DNA of 64,000 nucleotides from positions 1,302,001 to 1,366,000 of the forward strand of contig NZ_JACHIS010000001.1 of NCBI RefSeq assembly GCF_014203365.1, read 5' to 3'. The translations under genes and the position numbers were made by a program. This DNA comes from Actinoalloteichus hymeniacidonis. GTDB taxonomy: Bacteria; Actinomycetota; Actinomycetes; Mycobacteriales; Pseudonocardiaceae. Shown here one piece after another: positions 18,436-27,553 of this stretch. The stretch's first letter is position 1. Every line of letters begins with the position of its first letter. The notes beneath the pieces were generated by a model. It made no database searches. It was not told the origin of the DNA and saw only the letters and a program-made list of their open reading frames with translations.

Positions 18436-19215
18436 ATGTCCACAACGAAGTGGAATCCCGAGAGCTACCTGACCTTCGCCGACCAGCGAGGCAGGCCCTT
18501 CCACGATCTTGTCGCCCGAATAGGCGCCGCCGAACCTCGGCGCGTCGTCGACCTCGGATGCGGGCCGGGCAATCTCACCGCCACCTTGCCGAAGCAGTGG
18601 CCGAACGCCGCGATCGAGGCCATCGACTCCTCGCCCGAGATGGTCGAGGCCGCGTGTGCCGCAGGCGTGGACGCCCGGCTGGGAAACCTGATGGCCTGGC
18701 AGCCCGACGTCGACGTCGACGTGGTCATCAGCAACGCCGTACTCCAATGGATTCCCGGACATCGTGAGCTGCTGCGATCCTGGCTGAACAACCTGCGGTC
18801 CGGCGCCTGGTTGGCCTTCCAGGTGCCGGGGAACTTCGATGCGCCCTCGCACCGGGAGATCCACTCGCTGGCCGGTTCGGTCACCTGGCGCGATCGACTC
18901 AACGGGCTGGCGCTGCGGGGACCGGGCAACGTCCAGAGCGCGCTGGACTACGCCGCCGAACTGGCCAGTCTCGGCGCCGAGATCGACGCCTGGGAGACGA
19001 CCTACCTGCACCGACTGGTGGGGGAGGACCCGGTCCTCGAATGGGTGAGCAGCACCGCGTTGCGCCCGGTTCGCAGCGTGCTGACCCAGGCGGGTTGGAC
19101 GGAGTTCCGCGCCGAACTCGGCGACCGCCTGCGGGCGGCCTACCCCAGGCAACCCGATGGAATCACCTGGTATCCGTTCCGCCGGATCTTCGTCGTCGCA
19201 CGCAAGACCTGCTGA
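18436..19215 (+). CDS. tam: Trans-aconitate 2-methyltransferase
   Basis: This class I SAM-dependent methyltransferase of 259 residues has the glycine-rich motif VVDLGCGPGNLT near residue 37, the acidic AIEAIDSSPEMVE, and the Tam-specific DVVISNAVLQWIPGHRELLRSW and WLAFQVPGNFDAPSH segments. It would methylate trans-aconitate, a spontaneous by-product that inhibits aconitase. ATG at 18436 is preferred to GTG at 18433 because AGGAGG ends five bases earlier. An imperfect palindrome (GTACG-TG-CGTAC, 18404-18415) lies just upstream. Confidence 0.9.
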   Translation: MSTTKWNPESYLTFADQRGRPFHDLVARIGAAEPRRVVDLGCGPGNLTATLPKQWPNAAIEAIDSSPEMVEAACAAGVDARLGNLMAWQPDVDVDVVISNAVLQWIPGHRELLRSWLNNLRSGAWLAFQVPGNFDAPSHREIHSLAGSVTWRDRLNGLALRGPGNVQSALDYAAELASLGAEIDAWETTYLHRLVGEDPVLEWVSSTALRPVRSVLTQAGWTEFRAELGDRLRAAYPRQPDGITWYPFRRIFVVARKTC

Positions 19216-19350
19216 GTCGGACAGATCGGTCGCCGATGGAAGCCGGCCGGGGCCCCGACTCGGCGGCCCCGGCCGGGTGCTCGACACGTTGTGCTCGTCA
19301 TCTCGGCGGCCGGTCCGGGCTGCGCGCGGCGCCACGCCGAGTGGCGCCGA

Positions 19351-19551
19351 TCAGACCAGCAGGTCTTCCGGGCGGGCATCGCGGTGCTGGGCACGCGGGG
19401 CGACCCGCTCGCGCACCTTGGTGGTGATGTCGCGCACAGCGGGGTGGTCGACGGCCCGGTGGTAGGCCTGGACGATCTGCTCGTAGCGTGCTCGGCCCGC
19501 CTTCGCCCCCAGCACGTAACCGATGGCCGCGCCCAGCAGCAGCTTGTTCAT
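19351..19551 (-). CDS. Small YtxH-like protein
   Basis: A 66-residue protein with an N-terminal hydrophobic stretch (LLLGAAIGYVLGAKAG) and a charged helical remainder containing YEQIVQAYHRAVDHPAV. The G-YVLGAKAGRARY pattern is common to small actinobacterial YtxH-like proteins. ATG at 19551 has GGAGGCGTC upstream. The function is unknown. Confidence 0.7.
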   Translation of the reverse strand: MNKLLLGAAIGYVLGAKAGRARYEQIVQAYHRAVDHPAVRDITTKVRERVAPRAQHRDARPEDLLV

Positions 19552-19689
19552 GACGCCTCCTCGTTTGATCTTCTCCCGACCATGTTCCCGTACCGGCGTC
19601 GCTTCAACCGAGGGGTGGTGAAAACGGGGTTGGTAGGATGCGCTAGAGTACTGATCGTCGGACGGAGTCCGGCGCAGAACTGAAGACTT

Positions 19690-19762
<73 letters not shown>

Positions 19763-19768
19763 CATCGC

Positions 19769-19798
19769 ACAGCCCCGGGTCCATCGACCCGGGGCTGT
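19769..19798. terminator. Terminator after tRNA-Asn
   Basis: Perfect 13-bp arms ACAGCCCCGGGTC and GACCCGGGGCTGT with a 4-base loop CATC. It sits between tRNA-Asn and the convergent flavin oxidoreductase gene and could serve both. Confidence 0.8.
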
Positions 19799-19832
19799 CT
19801 GCGTTCTGTGCTGCTGTCTGGGACCGAGCTGA

Positions 19833-20948
19833 TCAGATCTTCTTGCTGTGTCGTGAGACCGCGTAGTCGTACTGCTCGGGCCACCGGGGCTCCTCGCCCA
19901 GTTCGGTGGCGGCGCGGTGTGCCCAGTACGGCTCGCGCAGCAGCTGCCTGCCGAGCATGACCGCGTCGGCCTGACCGGTGGCGATGATCTCCTCGGCCTG
20001 GGCGGGCTCCAGGATGAGTCCGACGGCGGAGGTCGGGATGCCGCTGCCATTGCGTGCCTGGGCGGCGAAAGGCACCTGGTAGCCGGGACCGGCCTGGATC
20101 CGGGCGTCATGGACCAGCCCACCGCTGGAGACGTCGAGCAGGTCGACGCCGCGAGTCTGCAGTTCCTTGGCGAGCTGGACGGTGTCCTCGCCGGTCCACC
20201 CCTGTCGGGGGTCGGCGGGGTTCTCGCTGAGCCAGTCCGTGGCCGAGGTGCGGAAGAACACCGGCAGGTCGGCGGGCCACACCGCCCGAACGGCGTCGAC
20301 GATCTCCAGCGGGAAGCGCAGCCGGTTCTCGAAGGAACCCCCGTAGGCGTCGGTGCGGTGGTTGGCGACCGGGGAGAGGAAGGAGTTGATCAGGTAGCCA
20401 TGCGCGCCGTGGATCTCGACGACCTGGAACCCGGCGGCCAGCGCACGCTGCGCCGAGGCGGCGAAATCCCGAACCAGCTGCTGGATCTCGTCGGTGGTCA
20501 GTTCGTGCGGGACGGGGTGATCCGCGAAGGGTTCCGTGCTGGGTCCGACGGTCGGCCAGCCGCCGTCGGCCTCGGGCACCGGCCTGCTACCGCGCCACGG
20601 CGCTTCGACCGACGCCTTGCGCCCTGCATGGGCGAGTTGGATGGCAGGCACCGAGCCGTGTGAGCGGATCGCCTCGGTGATCCGACCGAACGCCTGCTGC
20701 TGTCGGTCGTTCCATAGCCCGAGGTCCCAGGGGCTGATCCGGCCGTCGGGACGTACTCCGGTTGCCTCGACCATCACCAGTCCGGCTCCGCCTGCGGCGC
20801 GGGCGGCGAGATGCGTGAGATGGAAATCGGTGGGTGCACCGATGTCCGCACCATCGGGCGCTGCCGAGTACATGCACATCGGTGCCATCCACACCCGATT
20901 GGGAATCTCCAGCGACCGCAGCGTGATGGGTGTGAACAGGGCGTTCAT
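19833..20948 (-). CDS. NADH:flavin oxidoreductase, Old Yellow Enzyme family (YqjM-like)
   Basis: This 371-residue TIM-barrel FMN enzyme reduces activated alkenes with NAD(P)H. Visible hallmarks are the N-terminal PNRVWMAPMCMYSA, the YqjM-class cysteine in that segment, the active-site GFQVVEIHGAHGYLINSFLSPVANHRTDAYGGSFENRLRF region with substrate-binding histidines, and ADAVMLGRQLLREPYW near the C terminus. ATG at 20948 is preceded by AAGGAG. A divergent ArsR-type regulator with a palindromic intergenic operator suggests control by that regulator. Physiological substrate unknown; xenobiotic enones are plausible. Confidence 0.93.
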   Translation of the reverse strand: MNALFTPITLRSLEIPNRVWMAPMCMYSAAPDGADIGAPTDFHLTHLAARAAGGAGLVMVEATGVRPDGRISPWDLGLWNDRQQQAFGRITEAIRSHGSVPAIQLAHAGRKASVEAPWRGSRPVPEADGGWPTVGPSTEPFADHPVPHELTTDEIQQLVRDFAASAQRALAAGFQVVEIHGAHGYLINSFLSPVANHRTDAYGGSFENRLRFPLEIVDAVRAVWPADLPVFFRTSATDWLSENPADPRQGWTGEDTVQLAKELQTRGVDLLDVSSGGLVHDARIQAGPGYQVPFAAQARNGSGIPTSAVGLILEPAQAEEIIATGQADAVMLGRQLLREPYWAHRAATELGEEPRWPEQYDYAVSRHSKKI

Positions 20949-21002
20949 CGGGATCTCCTTGTAGTCGAGCGCGGTTCGAGCAGGCCGGCAGTCATCGACT
21001 AG

Positions 21003-21024
21003 TACGATACACATCGTAGTACGA
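21003..21024. promoter_or_regulatory. Overlapping palindromes between OYE and ArsR genes
   Basis: In the 140-base divergent intergenic region, TACGAT-ACAC-ATCGTA (21003-21018) overlaps a second palindrome TCGTA-G-TACGA (21014-21024). This is the most AT-rich stretch around and a likely operator for the ArsR protein. Promoter elements for OYE would overlap it. Confidence 0.65.
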
Positions 21025-21088
21025 CGATTGTCAAACTTAGGGCGGTCCTCGCTTTCTCTCGCGTAAGATCGCAGCTCCGGAGGTGACC

Positions 21089-21445
21089 ATGTCCAGTAGC
21101 GAACAAGCCGCCGCGCCCGGCCGTAAGCTGGCGCATCCAGCTCGCGAGGAGATCCGGCTGGAGGCTGTGCTGCACGCGTTGGCCGACAGGGTCCGGCTGC
21201 GCATCGTGTGCGAGCTGGCCGACGGACACACCGACATGGCCTGCATGACCTTCGGCCTTCCGGTGAGCAAGTCCACCTCCACACATCATTTCCGCGTGCT
21301 GCGGGAGGCAGGCGTCATCCGCCAGCATTACGAGGGGACCTCGCGGATGAACCGCCTACGCTCCGACGATCTTGAAGTCCTGTTCCCGGGCCTGCTCCGT
21401 GCCGTGCTGCGAGCCCAACGACAATCGGCTCCGGCGACGCCCTGA
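21089..21445 (+). CDS. ArsR-family (winged helix) transcriptional regulator
   Basis: The 118-residue protein has a helix-turn-helix with [40 protein letters not shown], typical of ArsR proteins found beside Old Yellow Enzymes. It has no metal-binding cysteine set of the ArsR3N/5N type; the single Cys residues lie in IVCELADG and MACMTFG. ATG at 21089 has CCGGAGG at optimal spacing; a GTG at 21083 is too close to that site. It probably represses the divergent OYE gene and itself. Confidence 0.87.
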   Translation: MSSSEQAAAPGRKLAHPAREEIRLEAVLHALADRVRLRIVCELADGHTDMACMTFGLPVSKSTSTHHFRVLREAGVIRQHYEGTSRMNRLRSDDLEVLFPGLLRAVLRAQRQSAPATP

Positions 21446-21554
21446 GCCGTCGCTCGACCGCATCGGCCGCCGACCGGATGACCGTCAGCACCGGTTTCGC
21501 GCGCGCAGCGACCGAGGACCCGATCTGTCCTCGAATCCGGCTAGCTTGCCGCCC

Positions 21555-22703
21555 ATGACGAACTCCGCCGCCGACATCCACCCCTTCCGCATCGATATCC
21601 CGCAGGAGCGTCTCGACGATCTTCGGCATCGGCTTGCCTCGGCACGCTGGCCCGACGAACTGCCCGGGGTGGGCTGGGACCACGGAATGCCGGTCTCCTA
21701 CCTGAGGAAACTCGTCGAGTACTGGCAGACGGGCTACGACTGGCGGGCCCACGAGGCGGCGTTGAACGCGATCCCGCAGTTCCACACCGAGATCGACGGT
21801 CAGCGGGTCCACTTCCTGCACGTCCGGTCCCCGGAGCCCGATGCGGTGCCGCTGGTGCTCTCGCACGGTTGGCCGGTGTCCTTCGTCGAGTTCCTCGACG
21901 TGATCGGCCCGCTGTCCGACCCGCGTTCCCACGGCGGTGACCCGGCGGACGCCTTCCACCTGGTCATCCCGTCCCCGCCGGGGTTCGCGTTCTCGGGGCC
22001 GACCCGCGAGGCCGGTCGGGGCGACAGCTCGCGGCATGCCGAGGTGGTCGCGGCGCTGATGGCCCGACTCGGATACACCTCCTATGGTGCCCAGGGCGGT
22101 GATCTGGGTTCCCTCATCGCGCCGGAGCTGGGGCGGATCGACACCGAGCACGTCCTCGGAGTGCACGTCAACGGCCTGCTCACCATCGGCGGCTGGGACC
22201 AGGACACCAGCGGATGGGACGCGGCCGATCGGCGCAGGCTCGAGGAGCTCGGTGGCTTCGAGGAGGTCGGGGGCTACGCGGCGATCCAGTCCACCCGGCC
22301 ACAGACCCTGGCCTTCGGCTTGCACGACTCACCGGTCGGACTGCTGGCCTGGATCGCGGACCTGTTCAAGACCTTCTCCAACCCCGAGAAGGAACTGCCC
22401 GATGACGCGGTGGACCGCGATGCGCTGCTCACCAACGTGATGCTCTACTGGCTGACCGAGACGACGGCGGCCTCGATGCGCATCTACAAGGAGTCCGGGC
22501 ACTGGGGCACGGAACTGGCGAACTCCGGCGTCCCCACCGCCTGCGCGTTGTTCCCCGGCGACGGCACCATTCGGGCCATCGCAGAGCAGCAGAACAACGT
22601 GGTGCGTTGGACCGAGTACCACCGGGGCGGTCACTTCGCCGCGATGGAGGCCCCGGATCTGTTGATCGACGACGTTCGGGCGTTCTTCCGCACACTGCGC
22701 TGA
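21555..22703 (+). CDS. Epoxide hydrolase (alpha/beta-hydrolase, EHN domain)
   Basis: This 382-residue enzyme has an N-terminal EHN domain ([25 protein letters not shown]) and an alpha/beta-hydrolase domain with oxyanion motif [12 protein letters not shown], nucleophile Asp in [10 protein letters not shown], and catalytic His in [12 protein letters not shown]. It opens epoxides to diols via an ester intermediate. ATG at 21555 follows the ArsR stop by 109 bases. The physiological substrate is unknown. Confidence 0.92.
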   Translation: MTNSAADIHPFRIDIPQERLDDLRHRLASARWPDELPGVGWDHGMPVSYLRKLVEYWQTGYDWRAHEAALNAIPQFHTEIDGQRVHFLHVRSPEPDAVPLVLSHGWPVSFVEFLDVIGPLSDPRSHGGDPADAFHLVIPSPPGFAFSGPTREAGRGDSSRHAEVVAALMARLGYTSYGAQGGDLGSLIAPELGRIDTEHVLGVHVNGLLTIGGWDQDTSGWDAADRRRLEELGGFEEVGGYAAIQSTRPQTLAFGLHDSPVGLLAWIADLFKTFSNPEKELPDDAVDRDALLTNVMLYWLTETTAASMRIYKESGHWGTELANSGVPTACALFPGDGTIRAIAEQQNNVVRWTEYHRGGHFAAMEAPDLLIDDVRAFFRTLR

Positions 22704-22718
22704 TCGGAGTCGCTCGGA

Positions 22719-22747
22719 GGGACCGCCGTCGGTCGGACGGCGGTCCC
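22719..22747. terminator. Bidirectional terminator hairpin
   Basis: Perfect 12-bp arms GGGACCGCCGTC and GACGGCGGTCCC with a 5-base loop lie between the convergent epoxide hydrolase and small membrane protein genes. Confidence 0.75.
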
Positions 22748-22775
22748 CTCGGAGTACATCGGCGGAGTGGACGCC

Positions 22776-23255
22776 TCAGCCCAGCACGCTTCGCGCGCCC
22801 AGGCCCAGTACGGCGAAGATCACCGCCCACAGGATGACGGCCAGGACCTGCCAGAACACGACGGTGCGCTGCTTGAGGCCCGCGCTGATCATGATGAAGG
22901 TGGAGAGTGCGGTGGCCAGGACGAACGGGCCGAGCAGGCTGGCCACGGGCACCCCGAAGCGGTCGACCTTGGCCATCACCTTGCGGAAGCGGTTGCTCCG
23001 TTCGGACTTCTGCCGCGATTCGACGCGCCGGGCCACCGCGGCGCCCGCGCGGGTGGCGATCAGGAGAGCGAGCAGGTTGCCCGCGATCGCCGCAGCCGCC
23101 GCGAGTACGACCGGCACCCCGGTGACCACCCCGATGAGAGTGCCGATCTGCGATTCCAGAAAGGGCACGATACCCACCAGGAAGAGGGCGAAGAACTGCA
23201 CGACGGGAGGTAATCCGCCGATGAATTCGGTGAGCTCGCCGGTGAGGTTCTCCAT
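22776..23255 (-). CDS. Small multidrug efflux-like membrane protein (COG2426 type)
   Basis: The 159-residue protein has four to five hydrophobic segments: LPPVVQFFALFLVGIVPF near the N terminus, VVTGVPVVLAAAAAIAGNLLALLIAT, then after a charged loop GVPVASLLGPFVLATALSTFIMI and a last helix with VLAVILWAVIFAVLGLGA. The pattern FLESQIGTLIGV and the charged loop match a family often labelled small multidrug efflux protein; the function is not experimentally clear. ATG is preceded by GAAAGGACGATCGCC. Confidence 0.65.
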   Translation of the reverse strand: MENLTGELTEFIGGLPPVVQFFALFLVGIVPFLESQIGTLIGVVTGVPVVLAAAAAIAGNLLALLIATRAGAAVARRVESRQKSERSNRFRKVMAKVDRFGVPVASLLGPFVLATALSTFIMISAGLKQRTVVFWQVLAVILWAVIFAVLGLGARSVLG

Positions 23256-23898
23256 GGCGATCGTCCTTTCTCGCCCTAGTGACCCACGCCACCGGGAGAA
23301 CGGCGGCGACGGGTCGTCCAGCGCGCTTTCGATTTATCGGATGGGCCGCCGGTACATCGACGTCTTGGCAGGCTTGATCGCATCGCGCCAGTTCAGTGGG
23401 TCGATAGACGGCGAGGTCGTCGAACGTGCTGCCGACCGGCTAGCTGTCGCATCGGGTCGGACTCCGCTGTTGACGACAGTGGAAACCGTGCCGCTGCGGC
23501 ATGGTCAAGCGCAGCGGGCCCGAATCGGAGGACAAGTGCGCTAGCTCACTATTCCGAGGCCTTGTGGCACCGTTCTCGTCCGGTGCCGAATGTGCCGGTG
23601 GAAAGTGGCGGAATCCGCCTGATCGATTTGTGGCGCACCGAAATCGTTCATCGATAGCCGGGCGACCGCTGGACTGCGGCGCCGCCGGGGCGATCATCGC
23701 GAGCGAGGGAGGCTTGCGGAACCTGATCGCGGCGGACCGAGCTCGCGGCCGAGCGGACCGGGCCGGGGCCTCGGCGTCCGCGTGCCCGGCCGAGACGGAC
23801 ATCAACCGATCGGTGGATGGCGGCGTCCACCGCATCGCATTCGGGCTCGGGCTATGCGGTCGATGTGGCCGAGGGGCCGCCGGCGGCACGCTCCACCC
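23256..23898. other. 643-base stretch without a supported gene
   Basis: No frame in this gap shows recognisable protein features or a good ribosome-binding site with conserved start. It presumably holds the divergent promoters of the small membrane protein gene and the second ABC operon. Nothing else is visible. Confidence 0.5.
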
Positions 23899-24819
23899 AT
23901 GGCAATCATCGAGGTGGACCACCTCGTCAAACGCTACGGCGACCACACCACGGTGCAGGGGATCGACTTCACCGTCGACCAGGGGGAGATCTTCGGAATC
24001 CTGGGCCCCAACGGGGCAGGCAAGACCACCACCGTCGAGTGCATCGAAGGACTGCGGACCCCGGACGGCGGCTCCACCCGGGTCTGCGGCATCGACTCGC
24101 AGGACGACACCGGTGAACTGCGGCAGTTACTCGGCGCGCAGCTCCAGGAGAGCGAGCTGCCCGCGAAACTCAAGGTGGGCGAGGCGATGGAGCTGTACAG
24201 CTCCTTCTACCGCAGGCCCGCCGACTGGCGAGAACTACTCGAAGCGCTGCGCCTCACCGACAAGATCGACACCCAGTTCCGGAAGCTCTCCGGCGGACAG
24301 AAACAGCGGTTGTCCATCGCGCTCGCCGTGATCGGCAACCCGAGGGTGACGGTGCTCGACGAACTCACCACGGGCCTCGACCCGCAGGCCCGGCGGGATG
24401 CCTGGGACCTCATCGAGACCATCCGAGACAGGGGAGTGACCATCCTGCTGGTCACCCACTTCATGGAGGAGGCGGAACGCCTCTGCGACCGGCTGGCCCT
24501 GATCGACGCGGGCAGGCTCATCGCGCTGGACTCCCCGGCCGGACTGGTCGCCATGGTCGACGACCGGCAGCGGCTCCGGTTCCGGCCCTCCGCACCGCTG
24601 GACCACGCCGAGCTGGCCGCCCTGCCGGAGGTCACCACGGTCGAGCACTCGGGCGACCAGATCGTGGTCTCCGGCACGAGGGATGTGCTGCTCGCCGTGA
24701 CCACGGTCCTCAACCGGCATCGGATCACCGCCGCCGGGCTGCGGGTCGAACAGGCGTCGTTGGACGACGCGTTCGTCGCACTCACCGGCCACTCCGTCGA
24801 CGCCTCCGGGAGGCCATGA
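23899..24819 (+). CDS. ABC-2 type exporter, ATP-binding subunit
   Basis: The 306-residue ATPase is a close paralogue of the one at 390: both share GPNGAGKTTTVECIEGLRTPDGGS and LSGGQKQRLSIAL. Walker B is VLDELTTGLDP, followed by LVTHFMEEAERLCDRLALID. ATG at 23899 is used because homology begins at MAIIEVDHLVKRYG. Its stop overlaps the permease start. Unlike the first pair, this one is followed by a two-component system that may control it. Confidence 0.93.
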   Translation: MAIIEVDHLVKRYGDHTTVQGIDFTVDQGEIFGILGPNGAGKTTTVECIEGLRTPDGGSTRVCGIDSQDDTGELRQLLGAQLQESELPAKLKVGEAMELYSSFYRRPADWRELLEALRLTDKIDTQFRKLSGGQKQRLSIALAVIGNPRVTVLDELTTGLDPQARRDAWDLIETIRDRGVTILLVTHFMEEAERLCDRLALIDAGRLIALDSPAGLVAMVDDRQRLRFRPSAPLDHAELAALPEVTTVEHSGDQIVVSGTRDVLLAVTTVLNRHRITAAGLRVEQASLDDAFVALTGHSVDASGRP

Positions 24820-25559
24820 TGTCCGCTCTGTCCCGGCTCACCGGCACCGAGACGAAACTGTTCTTCCGCGAGCCGATCAGTGTGATCTTCGTGCTCGGCT
24901 TTCCCCCGATCCTGCTCGTCGTCTTCGGCGTGATCCCGTCGCTGCGGGAACCCTCGGAGACCTTCGGCGGTGCGCGGGCGATCGACGTCTACACGCCCAT
25001 CGTGGTGGCGATCGCCATCGCGACCCTGGCGCTCACCAGCTTGCCGCAACAGTTGGCCACCTACCGGGAGAAGGGCGTCCTGCGGCGGATGCGGACCACA
25101 CCGGTCGCACCCCCGATGCTGCTCGGCGCGCATCTGCTGATGAGCGTGCTCATGTCCCTGTCGACGATGTTGGTCGTGCTCACCATCGGCAGGGTGGCGT
25201 TCGCGGTGAACCTGCCGCAGCAGCCGATCGCCTATCCGCTGGCCTACGTGCTGGCGGCAGTGGCGATGCTGTCGATCGGTCTGCTGGTCGCGGCGCTGGC
25301 GCCCACCGGTACCAGCGCCAGTGCCATCGGACTCCTGCTGTTCTTCCCGATCGTGTTCTTCGCCGGGCTCTGGGTGCCGAGGGACTCGATGAACGATCTG
25401 CTGCGCACGATCAGCGACTTCACCCCGCTCGGCGCTGGTGTGCAGGCACTCCAGGACGCCTCGGTCGGCGGCTGGCCGCAGCCCTTGCACATCGCGGTCA
25501 TGCTGGGATGGACGATCGTGGCAGGCGGACTGGCCGCACGGTATTTCCGTTGGGAGTAG
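24816..25559 (+). CDS. ABC-2 type exporter, permease subunit
   Basis: The 247-residue protein has six membrane segments, the LATYREKGVLRRMRTTPVAP loop and a C-terminal [29 protein letters not shown], as in the permease at 1327. Two ATG codons occur at 24816 and 24819; the first overlaps the ATPase stop by four bases. The histidine kinase gene starts 4 bases after its stop, so export and signalling are on one transcript. The cargo is unknown. Confidence 0.92.
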   Translation: MMSALSRLTGTETKLFFREPISVIFVLGFPPILLVVFGVIPSLREPSETFGGARAIDVYTPIVVAIAIATLALTSLPQQLATYREKGVLRRMRTTPVAPPMLLGAHLLMSVLMSLSTMLVVLTIGRVAFAVNLPQQPIAYPLAYVLAAVAMLSIGLLVAALAPTGTSASAIGLLLFFPIVFFAGLWVPRDSMNDLLRTISDFTPLGAGVQALQDASVGGWPQPLHIAVMLGWTIVAGGLAARYFRWE

Positions 25560-25563
25560 CTTC

Positions 25564-26847
25564 GTGAGCATCGAGGCCGAGCTGCGCGCGGAACTGGACC
25601 GGTTGGAGCACCGGGAGACCGCGATCATCGCCGTCCTGCCGTACGTCTTACTGGCGGTCAGCACCGTCGTCGCCCTGATGCAACCGCTCTGGGGCGGGCA
25701 ACAGATGCCGGTTCCGGTGGTCCTCGGCCTCACGCTCCTGACCGCGGCCTTGATGACCTGGCACCATTCGCTGCGCATCACACCACAGCGCAAGCGCATG
25801 GCGACGGGCCTCTACTACACCGCGCTGATGGTGCTGGCGGCCGGCCTGACGCTACTGGCGCCCTGGTACGGCATCTTCAGCTTCATCGGTTACATCCACG
25901 CATTCCTGTTCCTGCGGGGCCGATGGCGGTACGTCGGTGTCGTTGCGACCTCGATGATCTCCGCGGTGTCCTATGTGGGCGGTGCGGGCGAGATCGTGGG
26001 CGCGCAGTTCTGGGAGTGGATCGCGCTCGCCCTGATCACCTCCCTGCTGGCCACCTCGTTCTTCCACTTCGCCGACGTGAGCGATCAGCGGGACCACCAG
26101 CAGAAGCGGGCCCTGACCGAGTTGCACGAGGCCAACATCCGGCTGGAGGCGGCGCTGGAGGAGAACGCGGGACTGCATGCTCGGCTCCTGGTTCAGGCGC
26201 GCGAGGCCGGGATGCTGGACGAACGTCAGCGGATGGCCCGCGAGATCCACGACACCCTGGCCCAGAGCCTGGCGGGCATCCTCACCCAACTCCAGGCCGC
26301 CGAGCAGACGATGGGCGAACCGCCGACCGTGCGCCGCCACCTGACCAACGCGACGAACCTGGCCCGCGAGGGCCTGCGCGAGGCCCGTCGAACCGTGCAC
26401 GCCGTGGGACCGGAGCTGCTCGCCGAGGCTCGGCTGGTGGACGCGATCGGCGATGTGGCCCGCCGCTGGTCCCAGAACCATCACATCGACGCGATACTGA
26501 CCACCACCGGCGATCCCCGGCCGATGCATGCCGATGTGGAGGTGACCCTGTTGCGCGCGGCGCAGGAGGCGCTGGTGAACGTGGCCAAACACGCGAAGGC
26601 GGAACGGGTCGGGCTGACCCTGTCCTACATGGAGGATCTGGTGACCCTCGACGTGCGCGACGACGGGATCGGCTTCGATCCCGACGACCAACGCGCCGCG
26701 ATCTCGACGAACGGGGGATTCGGGCTCGCGGGCATGCGGCAGCGGGTGCAGCGCCTAGCGGGCCGACTCGACATCGAGTCGGAGCCCGGCGGCGGCACCG
26801 CGATCTCCGCCTCGGTCCCGGCGATCCCGGCCGGGAGCGGCGGATGA
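25564..26847 (+). CDS. Two-component sensor histidine kinase (HisKA_3, NarL/DesK type)
   Basis: The 427-residue kinase has five or six N-terminal membrane helices (about 18-180), a short coiled coil (EEN-GLHARLLVQAREAGMLDE), the HisKA_3 phosphoacceptor in RQRMAREIHDTLAQSLAGI with its histidine, and an HATPase_c domain with VTLLRAAQEALVNVAKHAKAERV and DDGIGFDPDD/GGFGLAGMRQRV motifs. GTG at 25564. It is encoded between an ABC-2 exporter and its response regulator, so it probably senses a membrane stress or the exporter's substrate. Confidence 0.93.
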   Translation: MSIEAELRAELDRLEHRETAIIAVLPYVLLAVSTVVALMQPLWGGQQMPVPVVLGLTLLTAALMTWHHSLRITPQRKRMATGLYYTALMVLAAGLTLLAPWYGIFSFIGYIHAFLFLRGRWRYVGVVATSMISAVSYVGGAGEIVGAQFWEWIALALITSLLATSFFHFADVSDQRDHQQKRALTELHEANIRLEAALEENAGLHARLLVQAREAGMLDERQRMAREIHDTLAQSLAGILTQLQAAEQTMGEPPTVRRHLTNATNLAREGLREARRTVHAVGPELLAEARLVDAIGDVARRWSQNHHIDAILTTTGDPRPMHADVEVTLLRAAQEALVNVAKHAKAERVGLTLSYMEDLVTLDVRDDGIGFDPDDQRAAISTNGGFGLAGMRQRVQRLAGRLDIESEPGGGTAISASVPAIPAGSGG

Positions 26848-27473
26848 TCTCGCTGTTGATCGTCGACGACCACCCGGTGGTGCGCGACGGACTCCGAGGC
26901 ATGTTCGGCGCCGACGCGCGATTCGAGGTGCTCGGCGAGGCCTGCGACGGCGCCGAGGCGGTTCGCGCGGGCGAGGAACTGCGACCCGACGTGATCCTGA
27001 TGGACCTGCGGATGCCGGGGACCGACGGCGTCACCGCCATCAGGGAGCTGGCGAAACGCGGAGTGCCCGCCCGCGTGCTGGTGCTCACCACCTACGACAC
27101 CGACAGCGACGTCCTGCCCGCCATCGAGGCGGGCGCCACCGGCTACCTGCTCAAGGACGTGCCGAGGGAGGAGCTGTTCCGCGCGGTGGAGGCCGCCGCG
27201 CAGGGACAGGCGGTGCTGGCCCCTTCCGTCGCGACCCGGTTGCTCGGTCAACTCCGCCAACCCGCCTCCGAACTGCTGTCGCAGCGCGAACTGGAGGTGC
27301 TGGAGCTGATCGCGGACGGCTCGACGAACCGCGAGGCCGCCCGGGCGCTGTTCATCAGCGAGGCGACCGTCAAGACCCACCTACTGCACGTGTACGCCAA
27401 GCTCGGCGCCAAGGACCGGGCGGCGGCGGTGGCCATCGCGTTCTCCCGGGGTTACCTCACGCCGCGTCGATGA
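26844..27473 (+). CDS. LuxR/NarL-type response regulator
   Basis: The 209-residue regulator has a receiver domain with the phosphorylated Asp in DVILMDLRMPG (about residue 54), the VLTTYDTD switch threonine and the lysine in GYLLKDVP, followed by a LuxR HTH (LSQRELEVLELIADGSTNREAARALFISEATVKTHLLHVYAKL). Its start overlaps the kinase stop by four bases. It likely activates the exporter operon upstream. Confidence 0.95.
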   Translation: MISLLIVDDHPVVRDGLRGMFGADARFEVLGEACDGAEAVRAGEELRPDVILMDLRMPGTDGVTAIRELAKRGVPARVLVLTTYDTDSDVLPAIEAGATGYLLKDVPREELFRAVEAAAQGQAVLAPSVATRLLGQLRQPASELLSQRELEVLELIADGSTNREAARALFISEATVKTHLLHVYAKLGAKDRAAAVAIAFSRGYLTPRR

Positions 27474-27553
27474 TGGGGCGGCGATCGAGACGTCGCGCAG
27501 CAGGTGGGTCCGCCCTCCTCCGCAGGCCCACCAGCTGATCGGCGATCACAGAC

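Noticed and set aside
18177-18767. Gene upstream of and overlapping tam
   Set aside because: It overlaps the well-supported methyltransferase and has no protein features.
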